Counted from the first letter of the stretch, positions 8,077 through 15,590 are shown. The stretch is 15,847 bases of DNA from an uncultured Ruminococcus sp. (GCA_902464115.1 CABQIF010000043.1:1-15847); one strand, 5' to 3'. A program made the numbers and translations. The notes: generated by a model from the sequence alone, not told the origin.

Positions 8077-8811
8077 ATGCAGCCGACCATTTATGCAGTC
8101 GGGTTCGGCCCAGGCGATGTTTTGCATATGACCACACAAGCCGTTTCGGTATTGGAAACTGTCGATGTGATCGTGGGCTATACGACCTATATTCAATTAT
8201 TACAGGAGCAGTTCCCAGACAAGCAGTTTCGTTCTACGCCGATGCGGCAGGAGATTGACCGCTGCAAGCTGGCAGTTTCGATTGCATTGGAGGGGAAGAC
8301 CGTTGCACTGGTTTCCAGTGGGGACAGTGGCATTTACGGCATGACCGGCGTTTTATTGGAAGTGATTGCAGCAGAGCAGGCAGATGTAGAAGTGATTGCT
8401 GTACCGGGGGTGACTGCTGCCAGTGCAGCCGCAGCCATTTTAGGTGCTCCGCTGATGCATGACTTTGCTGTGATTAGTTTGAGTGACTTAATGACACCGC
8501 TTTCTCTGATTCAAAAGCGAATCACCTGTGCAGCGGAGGCAGATTTTGTCATCTGCCTGTACAATCCGAAGTCCAAAAAACGGACAACCTATTTAGCAGA
8601 TGCAGCTGACCGTATTGCTGCTTATCGTGCTCCTGATACCCCCGTTGGCATTGTCCGCAACGCTGGAAGACCCGACCAGACAGCATGGTTCACCACGCTT
8701 TCCAAACTGAAAGAGGAACCGGTAGATATGTTCTGTGTGGTCTTGATTGGAAATTCACAGACCTATCTGAAAAATGGAAAGATGATTACGCCAAGAGGGT
8801 ATAACGTATGA
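8077..8811 (+). CDS. cbiH: CbiH/CobJ, cobalt-factor III (cobalt-precorrin-3) C17-methyltransferase, ring contraction
   Basis: Methylates C17 and drives contraction of the macrocycle, giving the lactone that CbiG later opens. 244 residues, close to the family norm. The class III methylase loop is GFGPGD at residues 9-14, then DVIVGYTTYIQLL, the strongly CbiH/CobJ-specific 'GYxxYxxLI' element. VSSGDSGIYGM starts at Val79, VPGVTAASAAAAILGAPLMHDFAVISLSDLMTP follows in two blocks, and CLYNPKSKKR is the conserved late motif. Start ATG 8077 has TAAGGAGG at 8061-8068, which incorporates the cbiG stop codon; the longer in-frame start at 8008 lies within cbiG and is rejected. Its stop overlaps cbiJ as ATGA. 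Confidence 0.95.
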   Translation: MQPTIYAVGFGPGDVLHMTTQAVSVLETVDVIVGYTTYIQLLQEQFPDKQFRSTPMRQEIDRCKLAVSIALEGKTVALVSSGDSGIYGMTGVLLEVIAAEQADVEVIAVPGVTAASAAAAILGAPLMHDFAVISLSDLMTPLSLIQKRITCAAEADFVICLYNPKSKKRTTYLADAADRIAAYRAPDTPVGIVRNAGRPDQTAWFTTLSKLKEEPVDMFCVVLIGNSQTYLKNGKMITPRGYNV

Positions 8812-9503
8812 AGCAGCGAAAAATTGCCGTAATTGCTGGAACGAGTGATGCAACAGATTGGATTCGCTCCCTGCCGGAAACAGATTCTGTGACAGCATTT
8901 GTGGCAACGCCCTACGGGAAAGAAATTTTAGCTGGAACAAACTGCACCGTACACGTTGGGCGGTTGGATGCCGCTGGCTTTCTGGAGGCACTCACCGGAT
9001 TTGATGAGGTGGTGGATGCCTCTCATCCGTTCGCCGTTGTGGTGACGGAAACGGTAAAGGCAGTATGTCAGGCAAAACAGATTCCCTATACTCGCATTTC
9101 CCGCCCAGCCTTGCACTATGATTATGAGAAGCTGCACATTGTCCCCAGCAAAGAAGCTGCTGCAGATTGGCTTTGCTCATGCACGGGAAACTTGTTCTTT
9201 ACAGTTGGCATTCAAACGCTGCCGTTTTATGCAGCAGCTGTGTCCGATTTTTCCCATCGGGCATTTGCACGGGTGTTAGATACAGCCGCCTCCCGACAGG
9301 CAGCCGCGGCCATTCCGGCGACGTTTTGGTTTGCAATGCCGCCCTATTCCGTAGCAGAAACGGTTGCCTACTTGCAGGAGCATCAGATTTCTGTTTTGAT
9401 TTCCAAGGATAGCGGAGCAAGAGGTGGCGTGCCGGAGAAGATACAAGCAGCCAAACAGGTGGGAATTCCGGTCTTATTGATACAATCGCCAGAACAAAAA
9501 TAG
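8808..9503 (+). CDS. cbiJ: CbiJ/CobK, cobalt-precorrin-6A reductase
   Basis: NAD(P)H-dependent reduction of the corrin ring at C18-C19 of cobalt-precorrin-6A. 231 residues, a little shorter than the usual 240-260. The N-terminus KIAVIAGTSDATDWI corresponds to the nucleotide-binding strand and loop of CobK. GRLD and the hallmark VVDASHPFA (residues 68-76) follow, with YTRISRPALHYD next. The C-terminal motif ISKDSGARGGVPEKI is the conserved 'TKxSGxxGGxxEKxxAA' element, ending with GIPVLLIQSP. Last gene of the B12 operon in this window. I see no clear hairpin terminator in the next 80 bases, so transcripts may run on into the ABC unit. Confidence 0.93.
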   Translation: MKQRKIAVIAGTSDATDWIRSLPETDSVTAFVATPYGKEILAGTNCTVHVGRLDAAGFLEALTGFDEVVDASHPFAVVVTETVKAVCQAKQIPYTRISRPALHYDYEKLHIVPSKEAAADWLCSCTGNLFFTVGIQTLPFYAAAVSDFSHRAFARVLDTAASRQAAAAIPATFWFAMPPYSVAETVAYLQEHQISVLISKDSGARGGVPEKIQAAKQVGIPVLLIQSPEQK

Positions 9504-9584
9504 CGATAATTTGCATAAAAAGTACCATGAAACATTTTAAAAGCTGTCACAATTTACGAACCTGTTGGAAATGGATTTTTTCGC

Positions 9585-9613
9585 TTGACAATTTTTTCAA
9601 AAAGTGCTATGAT
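9585..9613 (+). promoter_or_regulatory. Sigma-A type promoter for the ABC transporter unit
   Basis: TTGACA at 9585-9590, a 17-nt spacer, and TATGAT at 9608-9613 make a near-consensus vegetative promoter (one mismatch in the -10). The start of transcription would be near 9620, about 59 nt before the ATPase start. The strength and spacing make this convincing from sequence alone, and it separates the ABC unit from the B12 operon upstream. Confidence 0.85.
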
Positions 9614-9621
9614 GAATCGTG

Positions 9622-9637
9622 GTTAGCATATCCTAAC
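9622..9637. promoter_or_regulatory. Imperfect 16-bp palindrome overlapping the initial transcribed region (candidate operator)
   Basis: GTTAG-C-ATAT-C-CTAAC: all positions of the dyad pair except one symmetrical C/C pair. It lies about 2-17 nt after the predicted start of transcription, where a repressor would block initiation or escape. The RNA hairpin would be short with no U-run, so a terminator is unlikely. The half-site GTTAG/CTAAC resembles operators of DtxR/IdeR-type metal regulators (TTAGGTTAGSCTAACCTAA), but TetR- or MarR-type repressors are equally possible. No regulator gene is present in the window. Confidence 0.55.
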
Positions 9638-9678
9638 TAAAAAGCAACGTACTACGATGATCAGAAAGAAGGATGAGC

Positions 9679-10377
9679 ATGTTTCTTGAAATCAGCAGCA
9701 TCAAAAAGCACTTTGGTGAGGGAGAAAGTCGTGTGGAGGTCTTAAAGGGCATTGATATTTCCATTGAAAAAGGGGAAATCTGTGTGCTATTAGGCCCATC
9801 TGGCAGCGGAAAATCCACCCTGTTAAACATCATCGGCGGCATTGATAACGCCGACAGTGGTTATATCTCCATTGATGGGGAAAAGACAGCCGATATGAAT
9901 GAAAAGACATTGACGCTGTATCGGCGGAAACATCTTGGATATATTTTCCAGATGTATAATCTGATTCCAAACTTGAATATCAAAGAAAATGTAGAAGTCG
10001 GGGCATATTTGAGTGATCATCCGTTGGATGTCGATGACCTGTTAAAAACGTTGGGACTTTATGAACACCGGCACAAGCTGCCGAATCAGCTTTCTGGTGG
10101 GCAGCAGCAGCGAACTGCCATCGGCAGAGCCATTGTCAAGAATCCAGATATTCTGCTTTGCGATGAGCCGACCGGTGCATTGGATTACCACACCTCCAAA
10201 GAAATCTTATCTTTGATTGAAACCGTCAACAAAAAATACGGCAATACCGTTATCATGGTTACCCACAACGATGCCATTAAAAACATGGCGGACCGTGTGG
10301 TACAGCTGCGAGATGGGATGATTCGTACTAATACGGTCAATCAAACAAAGATTCCGGCTGCGGAACTGGAATGGTAA
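9679..10377 (+). CDS. ABC transporter ATP-binding protein, MacB/LolD-type
   Basis: Cytoplasmic ATPase powering the FtsX-type permease encoded next to it. 232 residues from ATG 9679. Numbered from there: Walker A GPSGSGKST at 39-47 (Lys45), Q-loop region YIFQMYNLIP, signature LSGGQQQR at 138-145, Walker B ILLCDEP with Asp162-Glu163, D-loop ALD, and switch His196 in VTHND. The DEPTGALD form and close spacing are typical of the MacB/LolD/YtrE/SalX family used with FtsX permeases rather than importers. Start choice: AAGGA at 9669-9673 is 5 nt from ATG 9679; ATG 9673 (adding MS) has no good site in front. It is transcribed from its own promoter at 9585-9613. Substrate unknown: such systems handle antimicrobial peptides, macrolides, lipoproteins or mechanotransmission. 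Confidence 0.93.
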   Translation: MFLEISSIKKHFGEGESRVEVLKGIDISIEKGEICVLLGPSGSGKSTLLNIIGGIDNADSGYISIDGEKTADMNEKTLTLYRRKHLGYIFQMYNLIPNLNIKENVEVGAYLSDHPLDVDDLLKTLGLYEHRHKLPNQLSGGQQQRTAIGRAIVKNPDILLCDEPTGALDYHTSKEILSLIETVNKKYGNTVIMVTHNDAIKNMADRVVQLRDGMIRTNTVNQTKIPAAELEW

Positions 10378-10389
10378 GGAGGTATTTTG

Positions 10390-12669
10390 ATGAGAAATCC
10401 TCTGAACAAACGGTTGCCACGGGAATTAAAAAGCGAGATTGGAAAGTACATTGTTTTATTCATCTTCCTTGCAGGGATGATTTCCATTGTATCGGGATTT
10501 ATTGTAGCGGCTTCGAGTATGTCAAAGGCATACGATGAGAGTTTTGACAAATACAACATAGAAGACGGAAACTTTGAACTCTATGCAGAGGGCAGTGATG
10601 ATCTGATAAAAACCATCGAGGATGACGAAAATGTTTCCATCTATCCGAATTATTATTTGGAATACGACACCAAGGAAGTAGACAGCACACTCCGGATTTT
10701 CAAGAACCGGAAAGATGTGGACAAAATTTGCCTGATGGAGGGAGAACTTCCTACCGCAGATTCCGAGATTGCCATTGACCGCATGTATGCAGATAACAAC
10801 GATTTGCAAATTGGGGATACGTTGACGTTGAAAGATAAAGCGTTTACCATCAGCGGACTGGTTGCCCTTTCGGATTACAGTGCACTTTTTTCCAGTGCAT
10901 CTGATATGATGTTTGATGCGGTAAAGTTTGGTGTTGCGATTGTAACCGATGATACGTTTGATGCATTTGGTACAGCACACTTACATTATAGTTATTCGTG
11001 GATTTATGGCAATCCGCCGAAAGATGACAATGCTGCAAAAGAACAGTCTGATGATTTCTTAGAGGCGTTAAATGCCGATGCAACCGCTTCCATGAATGCT
11101 GTCACCAATTACATTCCACAGTATACGAATCAGGCGATTCATTTCACCGGCGATGACATCAAGGGCGACAATGCAGGGATTACCGTGTTCTTGTATATTG
11201 TGGTATTGATTATTGCGTTTGTCTTTGCGATTACAACCAGCAACACGATTTCCAAAGAAGCGAATGTCATTGGAACGCTGCGAGCATCCGGTTACACCAA
11301 GGGAGAACTGATTCGGCACTATTTGACCATGCCACTTTTGGTGATGCTGGTAGCGGCATTGATCGGAAACATCTTAGGATATACGGCATTGAAAGACTTT
11401 GCAGCCTCCATGTACTATGGCAGTTACAGCCTGCCAACCTATGTGACCATCTGGAGTGCAAATGCTTTTGTAAAGACGACTGTTATTCCGTTGATTCTGA
11501 TGTTCCTGATCAACCTGTTTGTTCTGGTGAACAAGCTGAGCCTGTCCCCGTTGAAATTCATTCGGCGGGATTTGAAACGGCATCAGAAAAAGAAAGCATT
11601 CCGCCTGAACAGCAAGATTGGCATTTTGAAGCGGTTCCGGATTCGTGTGATTTTCCAGAACCTGCCGAACTACATCACAATTGTGATTGGAATTTTGTTC
11701 GCAAACTTTATTTTGATGTTTGGCTTTATGTTTGAACCGATGCTAGACCATTTTCAGGAGCAGATTACCAGTAACATGATTGCAGATTATCAGTATCTTT
11801 TGAAAGCACCGCAGGAAACGGAAAATGCAGATGCAGAAAAGTACAGTGCAACTTCTTTAAAAACGCTGGAAGAGAACGGCAAGAAGAGCGAAGAAGTTTC
11901 TGTTTATGGCATTCAGCCGGACAGTGCATACTTAAACTTGGATTGGAAAACAAAGGATGATGGTGTTATCATTTCCACTGCGTACGCCAACAAGATGAAC
12001 GTTGAAGAAGGCGATACCATCACCGTCAAGGAATCCTATGGGGATAAGGAATACACGTTCCATGTGGATGGGGTTTATGACTATCCGGCAGCGATCGCAA
12101 TCTTTATGCCGCAGGAACAGTTCAACAAGACCTTTGATTTAGACGCTGATTCCTTCAATGGATATTTCAGCAATACTGAAATTACAGATATTGATGATTT
12201 ATACATTGCAACCGTCATCACTGTAGACGATATGACAAAGACCTCTCGTCAGCTGAAAGTTTCCATGGGCAATATGATGGCAATCTTCTATGTCTTTGGC
12301 ATTATCATGTTCATGCTGATTGTCTACCTGCTGTCAAAGATTATCATTGAAAAGAATGCACAGTCCATTTCCATGACAAAAATTTTGGGCTATCGCAATT
12401 CGGAAATCAATGGACTTTACGTCCTGCCGACTTCTATCATTGTTATTGCTTCCATGATTTTGACGATTCCGATTTGTCACTACATCATGAAATATGTTTG
12501 TGTTCAGGTCTTTGCAGATTATCCGGGGTGGTTGGAATATTATGTTCCATTTTATGTTTTTGTAAAGATGGTGATATTGGGGATTTGCGGATATGCAATT
12601 ATTGCGTTCCTGCAAAATCGAAAAGTAAAGAAAGTTCCGCTTGGCGAAGCGTTGAAAAACGCAGAATAA
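10390..12669 (+). CDS. FtsX-domain ABC transporter permease (two FtsX modules, 8 predicted TM segments)
   Basis: Membrane partner of the upstream ATPase; 759 residues. Predicted layout: short basic cytoplasmic N-terminus, TM1 about 20-43, extracellular domain about 44-260, TM2 263-288, TM3 312-332, TM4 363-383, a basic cytoplasmic linker 384-428 (DLKRHQKKK), TM5 430-450, a second extracellular domain about 451-628, then TM6 629-648, TM7 677-698 and TM8 717-741. This duplicated 1+3 plan with large acidic external domains is that of the two-module FtsX permeases (COG0577-like), not of the 10-TM BceB type. GTLRASGYTKGEL after TM2 and TKILGYRNSEI after TM6 are the paired FtsX coupling-helix motifs ('lgaxGxxxxei'). 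ATG 10390 has AAGGAGG at 10376-10382; a TTG one codon earlier is rejected. Substrate not assignable from sequence; export or cell-envelope function is the likeliest. Confidence 0.9.
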   Translation: MRNPLNKRLPRELKSEIGKYIVLFIFLAGMISIVSGFIVAASSMSKAYDESFDKYNIEDGNFELYAEGSDDLIKTIEDDENVSIYPNYYLEYDTKEVDSTLRIFKNRKDVDKICLMEGELPTADSEIAIDRMYADNNDLQIGDTLTLKDKAFTISGLVALSDYSALFSSASDMMFDAVKFGVAIVTDDTFDAFGTAHLHYSYSWIYGNPPKDDNAAKEQSDDFLEALNADATASMNAVTNYIPQYTNQAIHFTGDDIKGDNAGITVFLYIVVLIIAFVFAITTSNTISKEANVIGTLRASGYTKGELIRHYLTMPLLVMLVAALIGNILGYTALKDFAASMYYGSYSLPTYVTIWSANAFVKTTVIPLILMFLINLFVLVNKLSLSPLKFIRRDLKRHQKKKAFRLNSKIGILKRFRIRVIFQNLPNYITIVIGILFANFILMFGFMFEPMLDHFQEQITSNMIADYQYLLKAPQETENADAEKYSATSLKTLEENGKKSEEVSVYGIQPDSAYLNLDWKTKDDGVIISTAYANKMNVEEGDTITVKESYGDKEYTFHVDGVYDYPAAIAIFMPQEQFNKTFDLDADSFNGYFSNTEITDIDDLYIATVITVDDMTKTSRQLKVSMGNMMAIFYVFGIIMFMLIVYLLSKIIIEKNAQSISMTKILGYRNSEINGLYVLPTSIIVIASMILTIPICHYIMKYVCVQVFADYPGWLEYYVPFYVFVKMVILGICGYAIIAFLQNRKVKKVPLGEALKNAE

Positions 12670-12689
12670 CAAGGTTCTGGACAGAAAGA

Positions 12690-12737
12690 AAACCGGATCG
12701 GTTCGTATCAAATCGAACCAATCCGGTTTCTTTTTTT
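12690..12737. terminator. Strong intrinsic terminator, probably bidirectional, between convergent units
   Basis: Arms AAACCGGAT (12690-12698) plus GGTTCG (12700-12705) pair with CGAACC (12714-12719) plus ATCCGGTTT (12721-12729), with one C/A mismatch and an 8-nt loop; after a single C comes a run of seven T at 12731-12737. It ends the ABC unit on the + strand. Read on the - strand the same hairpin is followed by a weaker TTTTCTTTC tract, so it could also end the asd-dapA-dapB transcript, which has no other visible terminator. Confidence 0.93.
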
Positions 12738-12756
12738 GATGAGATTGTTTCAGCTG

Positions 12757-13515
12757 TTAAGACTGTTCAATCAGTTGTTTCATATCGTACAGTCCAGCCG
12801 GCTTTCCGCTGAGGAAAACAGCAGCATTCACAGCACCTTCTGCAAAGACGGTTTTGGATGCTGCACTGTGGGAAAGGGTAATCACTTCATCGTTGCCGGC
12901 AAAAATCACATCGTGTTCGCCGACAATCGTGCCGCCACGGATGGCGTGCATGCCGATTTCGTTCTTTTCCCGCTTCATGCGGCGAGCATGGCGGTCATAG
13001 ACATAGTGATACCGATTGTCTTTCACTTCATTGATGGCATTTGCCAGCATGATTGCCGTGCCGCTCGGTGCATCAATTTTCTGATTGTGGTGCTTTTCCA
13101 CGATTTCAATGTCAAACTGGTCGCCCAGAATGGCAGTTGCCCGCTTTGCCAGTTCGACCAGCAGGTTAATGCCCAAAGACATATTAAAGGTGAAAAAGAC
13201 CGGAATCTGTTCCGCTGCTGTGTGAATCTGTGCAATCTGTGCTTCGCTGTAACCAGTGGTTGCCAGCACCAACGCAACATGATGGGTGAATGCATAGTTC
13301 AACAGCATATCCAGAGAAGACGGGTTGGAAAAGTCGATGATGACATCCGGCTGTTCCGGCAGCTGTTCCGCAGTTTCTACGATTGGAAAGCTGTCATACT
13401 GTTTGGTGTAGCTGTCAATCCCAGCGATGACCGTGCAGTCTTCCCGTTTTGCAATGCAGCCAGCGAGGGTATGACCCATTTTTCCATTTGCACCGCATAA
13501 AACAATTTTTGTCAT
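12757..13515 (-). CDS. dapB: DapB, 4-hydroxy-tetrahydrodipicolinate reductase
   Basis: Reduces the DapA product to tetrahydrodipicolinate with NAD(P)H, on the route to diaminopimelate and lysine. 252 residues, a short-form DapB like those of many Clostridia. The N-terminal Rossmann loop GANGKMG is at residues 8-14. ATTGYSEAQ follows at 85-93, NMSLGINLL at 111-119, and the family signature EKHHNQKIDAPSGTA spans 140-154, containing the catalytic His142/His143 and Lys146 region. RGGTIVGEHDVIF (193-205) is also conserved. ATG at 13515 has AAAGGATG upstream at 13523-13530. It is the last gene of the operon, 36 nt after dapA. Long open frames on the opposite strand here are shadows. Confidence 0.97.
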   Translation of the reverse strand: MTKIVLCGANGKMGHTLAGCIAKREDCTVIAGIDSYTKQYDSFPIVETAEQLPEQPDVIIDFSNPSSLDMLLNYAFTHHVALVLATTGYSEAQIAQIHTAAEQIPVFFTFNMSLGINLLVELAKRATAILGDQFDIEIVEKHHNQKIDAPSGTAIMLANAINEVKDNRYHYVYDRHARRMKREKNEIGMHAIRGGTIVGEHDVIFAGNDEVITLSHSAASKTVFAEGAVNAAVFLSGKPAGLYDMKQLIEQS

Positions 13516-13551
13516 GATTTCACATCCTTTGTTTTTATGGGAACGGCAGGA

Positions 13552-14439
13552 TTAAACCAAGCCGTGTGCAGCAAGAGCATCATGCAGAGCAGCCTTGTGT
13601 TCGTCGCTCATTTCATACAGCGGCATTCTGCACGGGCCAGACGGCATTCCCATCTGATTCAGAGCATCCTTGACCGGAATCGGGTTGACTTCGATGAAGA
13701 GCTTGTTGATTAGGTTCAGGTATTCCAGCTGCAACTTTGCAGCAGCAGCAAAGTTATTTTCCAGACAATACTGTGTCATCTGGTGGGTTTCCTTCGGCAT
13801 CACGTTGGACAGAACGGAAATAACGCCCTTACCGCCCAGGGACATAATCGGAACAATCATGTCATCATTGCCGCTGTAGATGTCGACCAAATCGCCGCAC
13901 TGTGCAGCCAGCTTTGCGGTATAGCCGATGTTGCCGGAAGCTTCCTTCACAGCAACAATGTTCTTGTGCTGCCCCAGAGCCTTTACAGTTGCCACATCAA
14001 TGGCAACGCCGGTACGGCTCGGCACATTGTAGAGAATAATCGGAATATCCACACTGTCTGCAATGGCAGTATAGTGTGCGATCAAGCCACGCTGGGTGCA
14101 CTTGTTATAGTATGGTGTTACCAGCAGCAAGCCGTCTGCACCGAGTTCCTGTGCTTCCCGAGAAAGTTCAATGGCATACTTGGTATCGTTGCTGCCAGTT
14201 CCGGCAATGACCGGAATCCGGTTGTGAGTGTGTTCAACCGCACAACGGATGCAGTCCCGATGTTCTTCATCGCTCAGGGTCGAAGATTCACCGGTTGTTC
14301 CGCAGATGATAATGGCATCTGTGCCGTTGTCAACCTGAAAATCAATCAGCTTCTTCAGTCCTTCAAAGTCTACCGAACCATCCTGCAACATTGGTGTGAT
14401 GATGGCAACGCCAGCTCCGGTAAAAATCGTATTTTTCAT
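13552..14439 (-). CDS. dapA: DapA, 4-hydroxy-tetrahydrodipicolinate synthase
   Basis: Class I aldolase condensing pyruvate with aspartate-4-semialdehyde, the first committed step to diaminopimelate. 295 residues, normal length for the (beta/alpha)8 barrel. Visible active-site residues: Thr48-Thr49 in GTTGES, Tyr110-Tyr111 in TPYYNK, Tyr137 in LYNVPSRTG, Arg142, and the Schiff-base lysine Lys165 in VAVKEASG. GKGVISVLSNVMP is the conserved stretch near the second half of the barrel. These distinguish it from N-acetylneuraminate lyase relatives, as does its position between asd and dapB. The GGAG of AAAGGAGC lies about 10 nt from the start at 14439. It follows asd by 58 nt, an interval without an obvious hairpin. 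Confidence 0.97.
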   Translation of the reverse strand: MKNTIFTGAGVAIITPMLQDGSVDFEGLKKLIDFQVDNGTDAIIICGTTGESSTLSDEEHRDCIRCAVEHTHNRIPVIAGTGSNDTKYAIELSREAQELGADGLLLVTPYYNKCTQRGLIAHYTAIADSVDIPIILYNVPSRTGVAIDVATVKALGQHKNIVAVKEASGNIGYTAKLAAQCGDLVDIYSGNDDMIVPIMSLGGKGVISVLSNVMPKETHQMTQYCLENNFAAAAKLQLEYLNLINKLFIEVNPIPVKDALNQMGMPSGPCRMPLYEMSDEHKAALHDALAAHGLV

Positions 14440-14497
14440 GGTGGAAACGCTCCTTTCAAATTGGTTCGTATTTTAAAAATGGGAAATAAAAGTCTAC

Positions 14498-15577
14498 TTA
14501 GTCAAAATAGCCCTTTGCAGCCAACAGTTCTGCCAGCAGAACCGCACCGCCTGCAGCACCACGCAGGGTGTTATGAGAGAGGCAAACAAACTTGTAGTCG
14601 AACAGGGTATCTTCCCGCAGACGACCAACAGAAACTGCCATACCGCCTTCGAGGTTACGGTCAACCTTTGCCTGCGGACGGTTGTCTTCTTCAAAGTAGT
14701 GAATGAACTGCTTTGGAGCGTGCGGCAATTCCAGTTCCTGCGGAACGCCAGCAAATTCCTTCCAAGCGTTCAGGATTTCTTCCTTAGACGGCTTCTGGTC
14801 GAACGAAACAAATACAGCAGCGGTGTGACCATCCGAAACCGGAACACGCAGGCACTGTGTAGTGATGAGCGGTGTTTCAGTGGAAACAATCTGGTCGCCT
14901 TCTACCTTGCCCCAAACCTTCAGCGGTTCTTTTTCGGACTTTTCTTCTTCGCCGCCGATGAACGGGATCACATTGTCAACCATTTCCGGCCAGGTCTGGA
15001 AGGTCTTGCCTGCTCCGGAAATTGCCTGATAAGTGCAAGCCAGAACCTGCTTGATGCCATACTTCCGCAGCGGAGAGAGTGCCGGAACATAGCTCTGAAT
15101 GGAGCAGTTCGACTTTACAGCGATAAAGCCCTTCTTTGTGCCGAGCCGCTTTCTCTGGCTGGCAATGATGTCCAGATGTTCCGGATTGACTTCTGGAATG
15201 ACCATCGGAACATCCGGTGTAAACCGATGAGCCGAGTTATTGGAAACAACCGGGCATTCAGCCTTTGCATACGCTTCTTCGAGGGCACGGATTTCATCCT
15301 TCTTCATGTCAACTGCACAGAATACGAAGTCTACCATGCCGGCAATCTTTTCGATATCAGCCTGTGCATCCAGCATCACCATGTCCTTCATAGCTTCCGG
15401 CATCGGGGTTGTCATTGCCCAACGGCTGCCGACTGCTGCTTCATAGGTCTTGCCAGCCGAACGAGGGGAGGCTGCCAGAGCGACAACCTGAAACCACGGA
15501 TGACCGTCCAGCAAGGTTGCAAACCGCTGACCGACCATACCTGTTGCACCGATGATACCAACTTTCCACTGTTTCAT
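14498..15577 (-). CDS. asd: Asd, aspartate-semialdehyde dehydrogenase, archaeal/fungal type
   Basis: NADPH-dependent reduction of aspartyl-phosphate to aspartate-4-semialdehyde, feeding lysine/DAP, threonine and methionine synthesis. 359 residues. The Rossmann loop GIIGATGMVGQRF is at residues 8-20, predicted catalytic Cys158 lies in VKSNCSIQ, and predicted catalytic His251 in PVSDGHTAAVFVSF. The KSNCSIQ and VSDGH contexts match the archaeal/fungal branch rather than the E. coli form, whose cysteine sits in GGNCTV. I set the start at 15577 (MKQWKVGIIG) with GGAGGA at 15585-15590. The frame stays open upstream to an ATG at 15691, but that would run through the riboswitch terminator and gives an unrelated N-terminus. 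First gene of a lysine-responsive operon. Confidence 0.96.
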   Translation of the reverse strand: MKQWKVGIIGATGMVGQRFATLLDGHPWFQVVALAASPRSAGKTYEAAVGSRWAMTTPMPEAMKDMVMLDAQADIEKIAGMVDFVFCAVDMKKDEIRALEEAYAKAECPVVSNNSAHRFTPDVPMVIPEVNPEHLDIIASQRKRLGTKKGFIAVKSNCSIQSYVPALSPLRKYGIKQVLACTYQAISGAGKTFQTWPEMVDNVIPFIGGEEEKSEKEPLKVWGKVEGDQIVSTETPLITTQCLRVPVSDGHTAAVFVSFDQKPSKEEILNAWKEFAGVPQELELPHAPKQFIHYFEEDNRPQAKVDRNLEGGMAVSVGRLREDTLFDYKFVCLSHNTLRGAAGGAVLLAELLAAKGYFD

Positions 15578-15584
15578 TTGTGAA

Positions 15585-15590
15585 TCCTCC
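15585..15590 (-). promoter_or_regulatory. Ribosome binding site deciding the asd start
   Basis: GGAGGA on the - strand, 7 nt before the ATG at 15577. It rules against the 38-residue longer in-frame start at 15691, which lies inside the lysine aptamer. Confidence 0.88.

Noticed and set aside
12736..13500. 254-residue open frame on the + strand opposite dapB
   Set aside because: Antisense shadow of dapB, which has its full signature motif and ribosome binding site on the other strand.
12700..14471. Shared 9-mer GGTTCGTAT in the terminator (12700-12708) and in the asd-dapA gap (14463-14471)
   Set aside because: Too short to count as a repeat and without matching structure around the second copy; most likely coincidence.
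13783..14706. 307-residue open frame on the + strand opposite dapA and the end of asd
   Set aside because: It lies antisense to strongly supported dapA and asd. It has no family motifs, no good ribosome binding site, and its composition is what the codon bias of the real genes produces.
14573..15583. 336-residue open frame on the + strand opposite asd
   Set aside because: Antisense shadow of asd; rich in Cys, Arg and Phe with no domain pattern.
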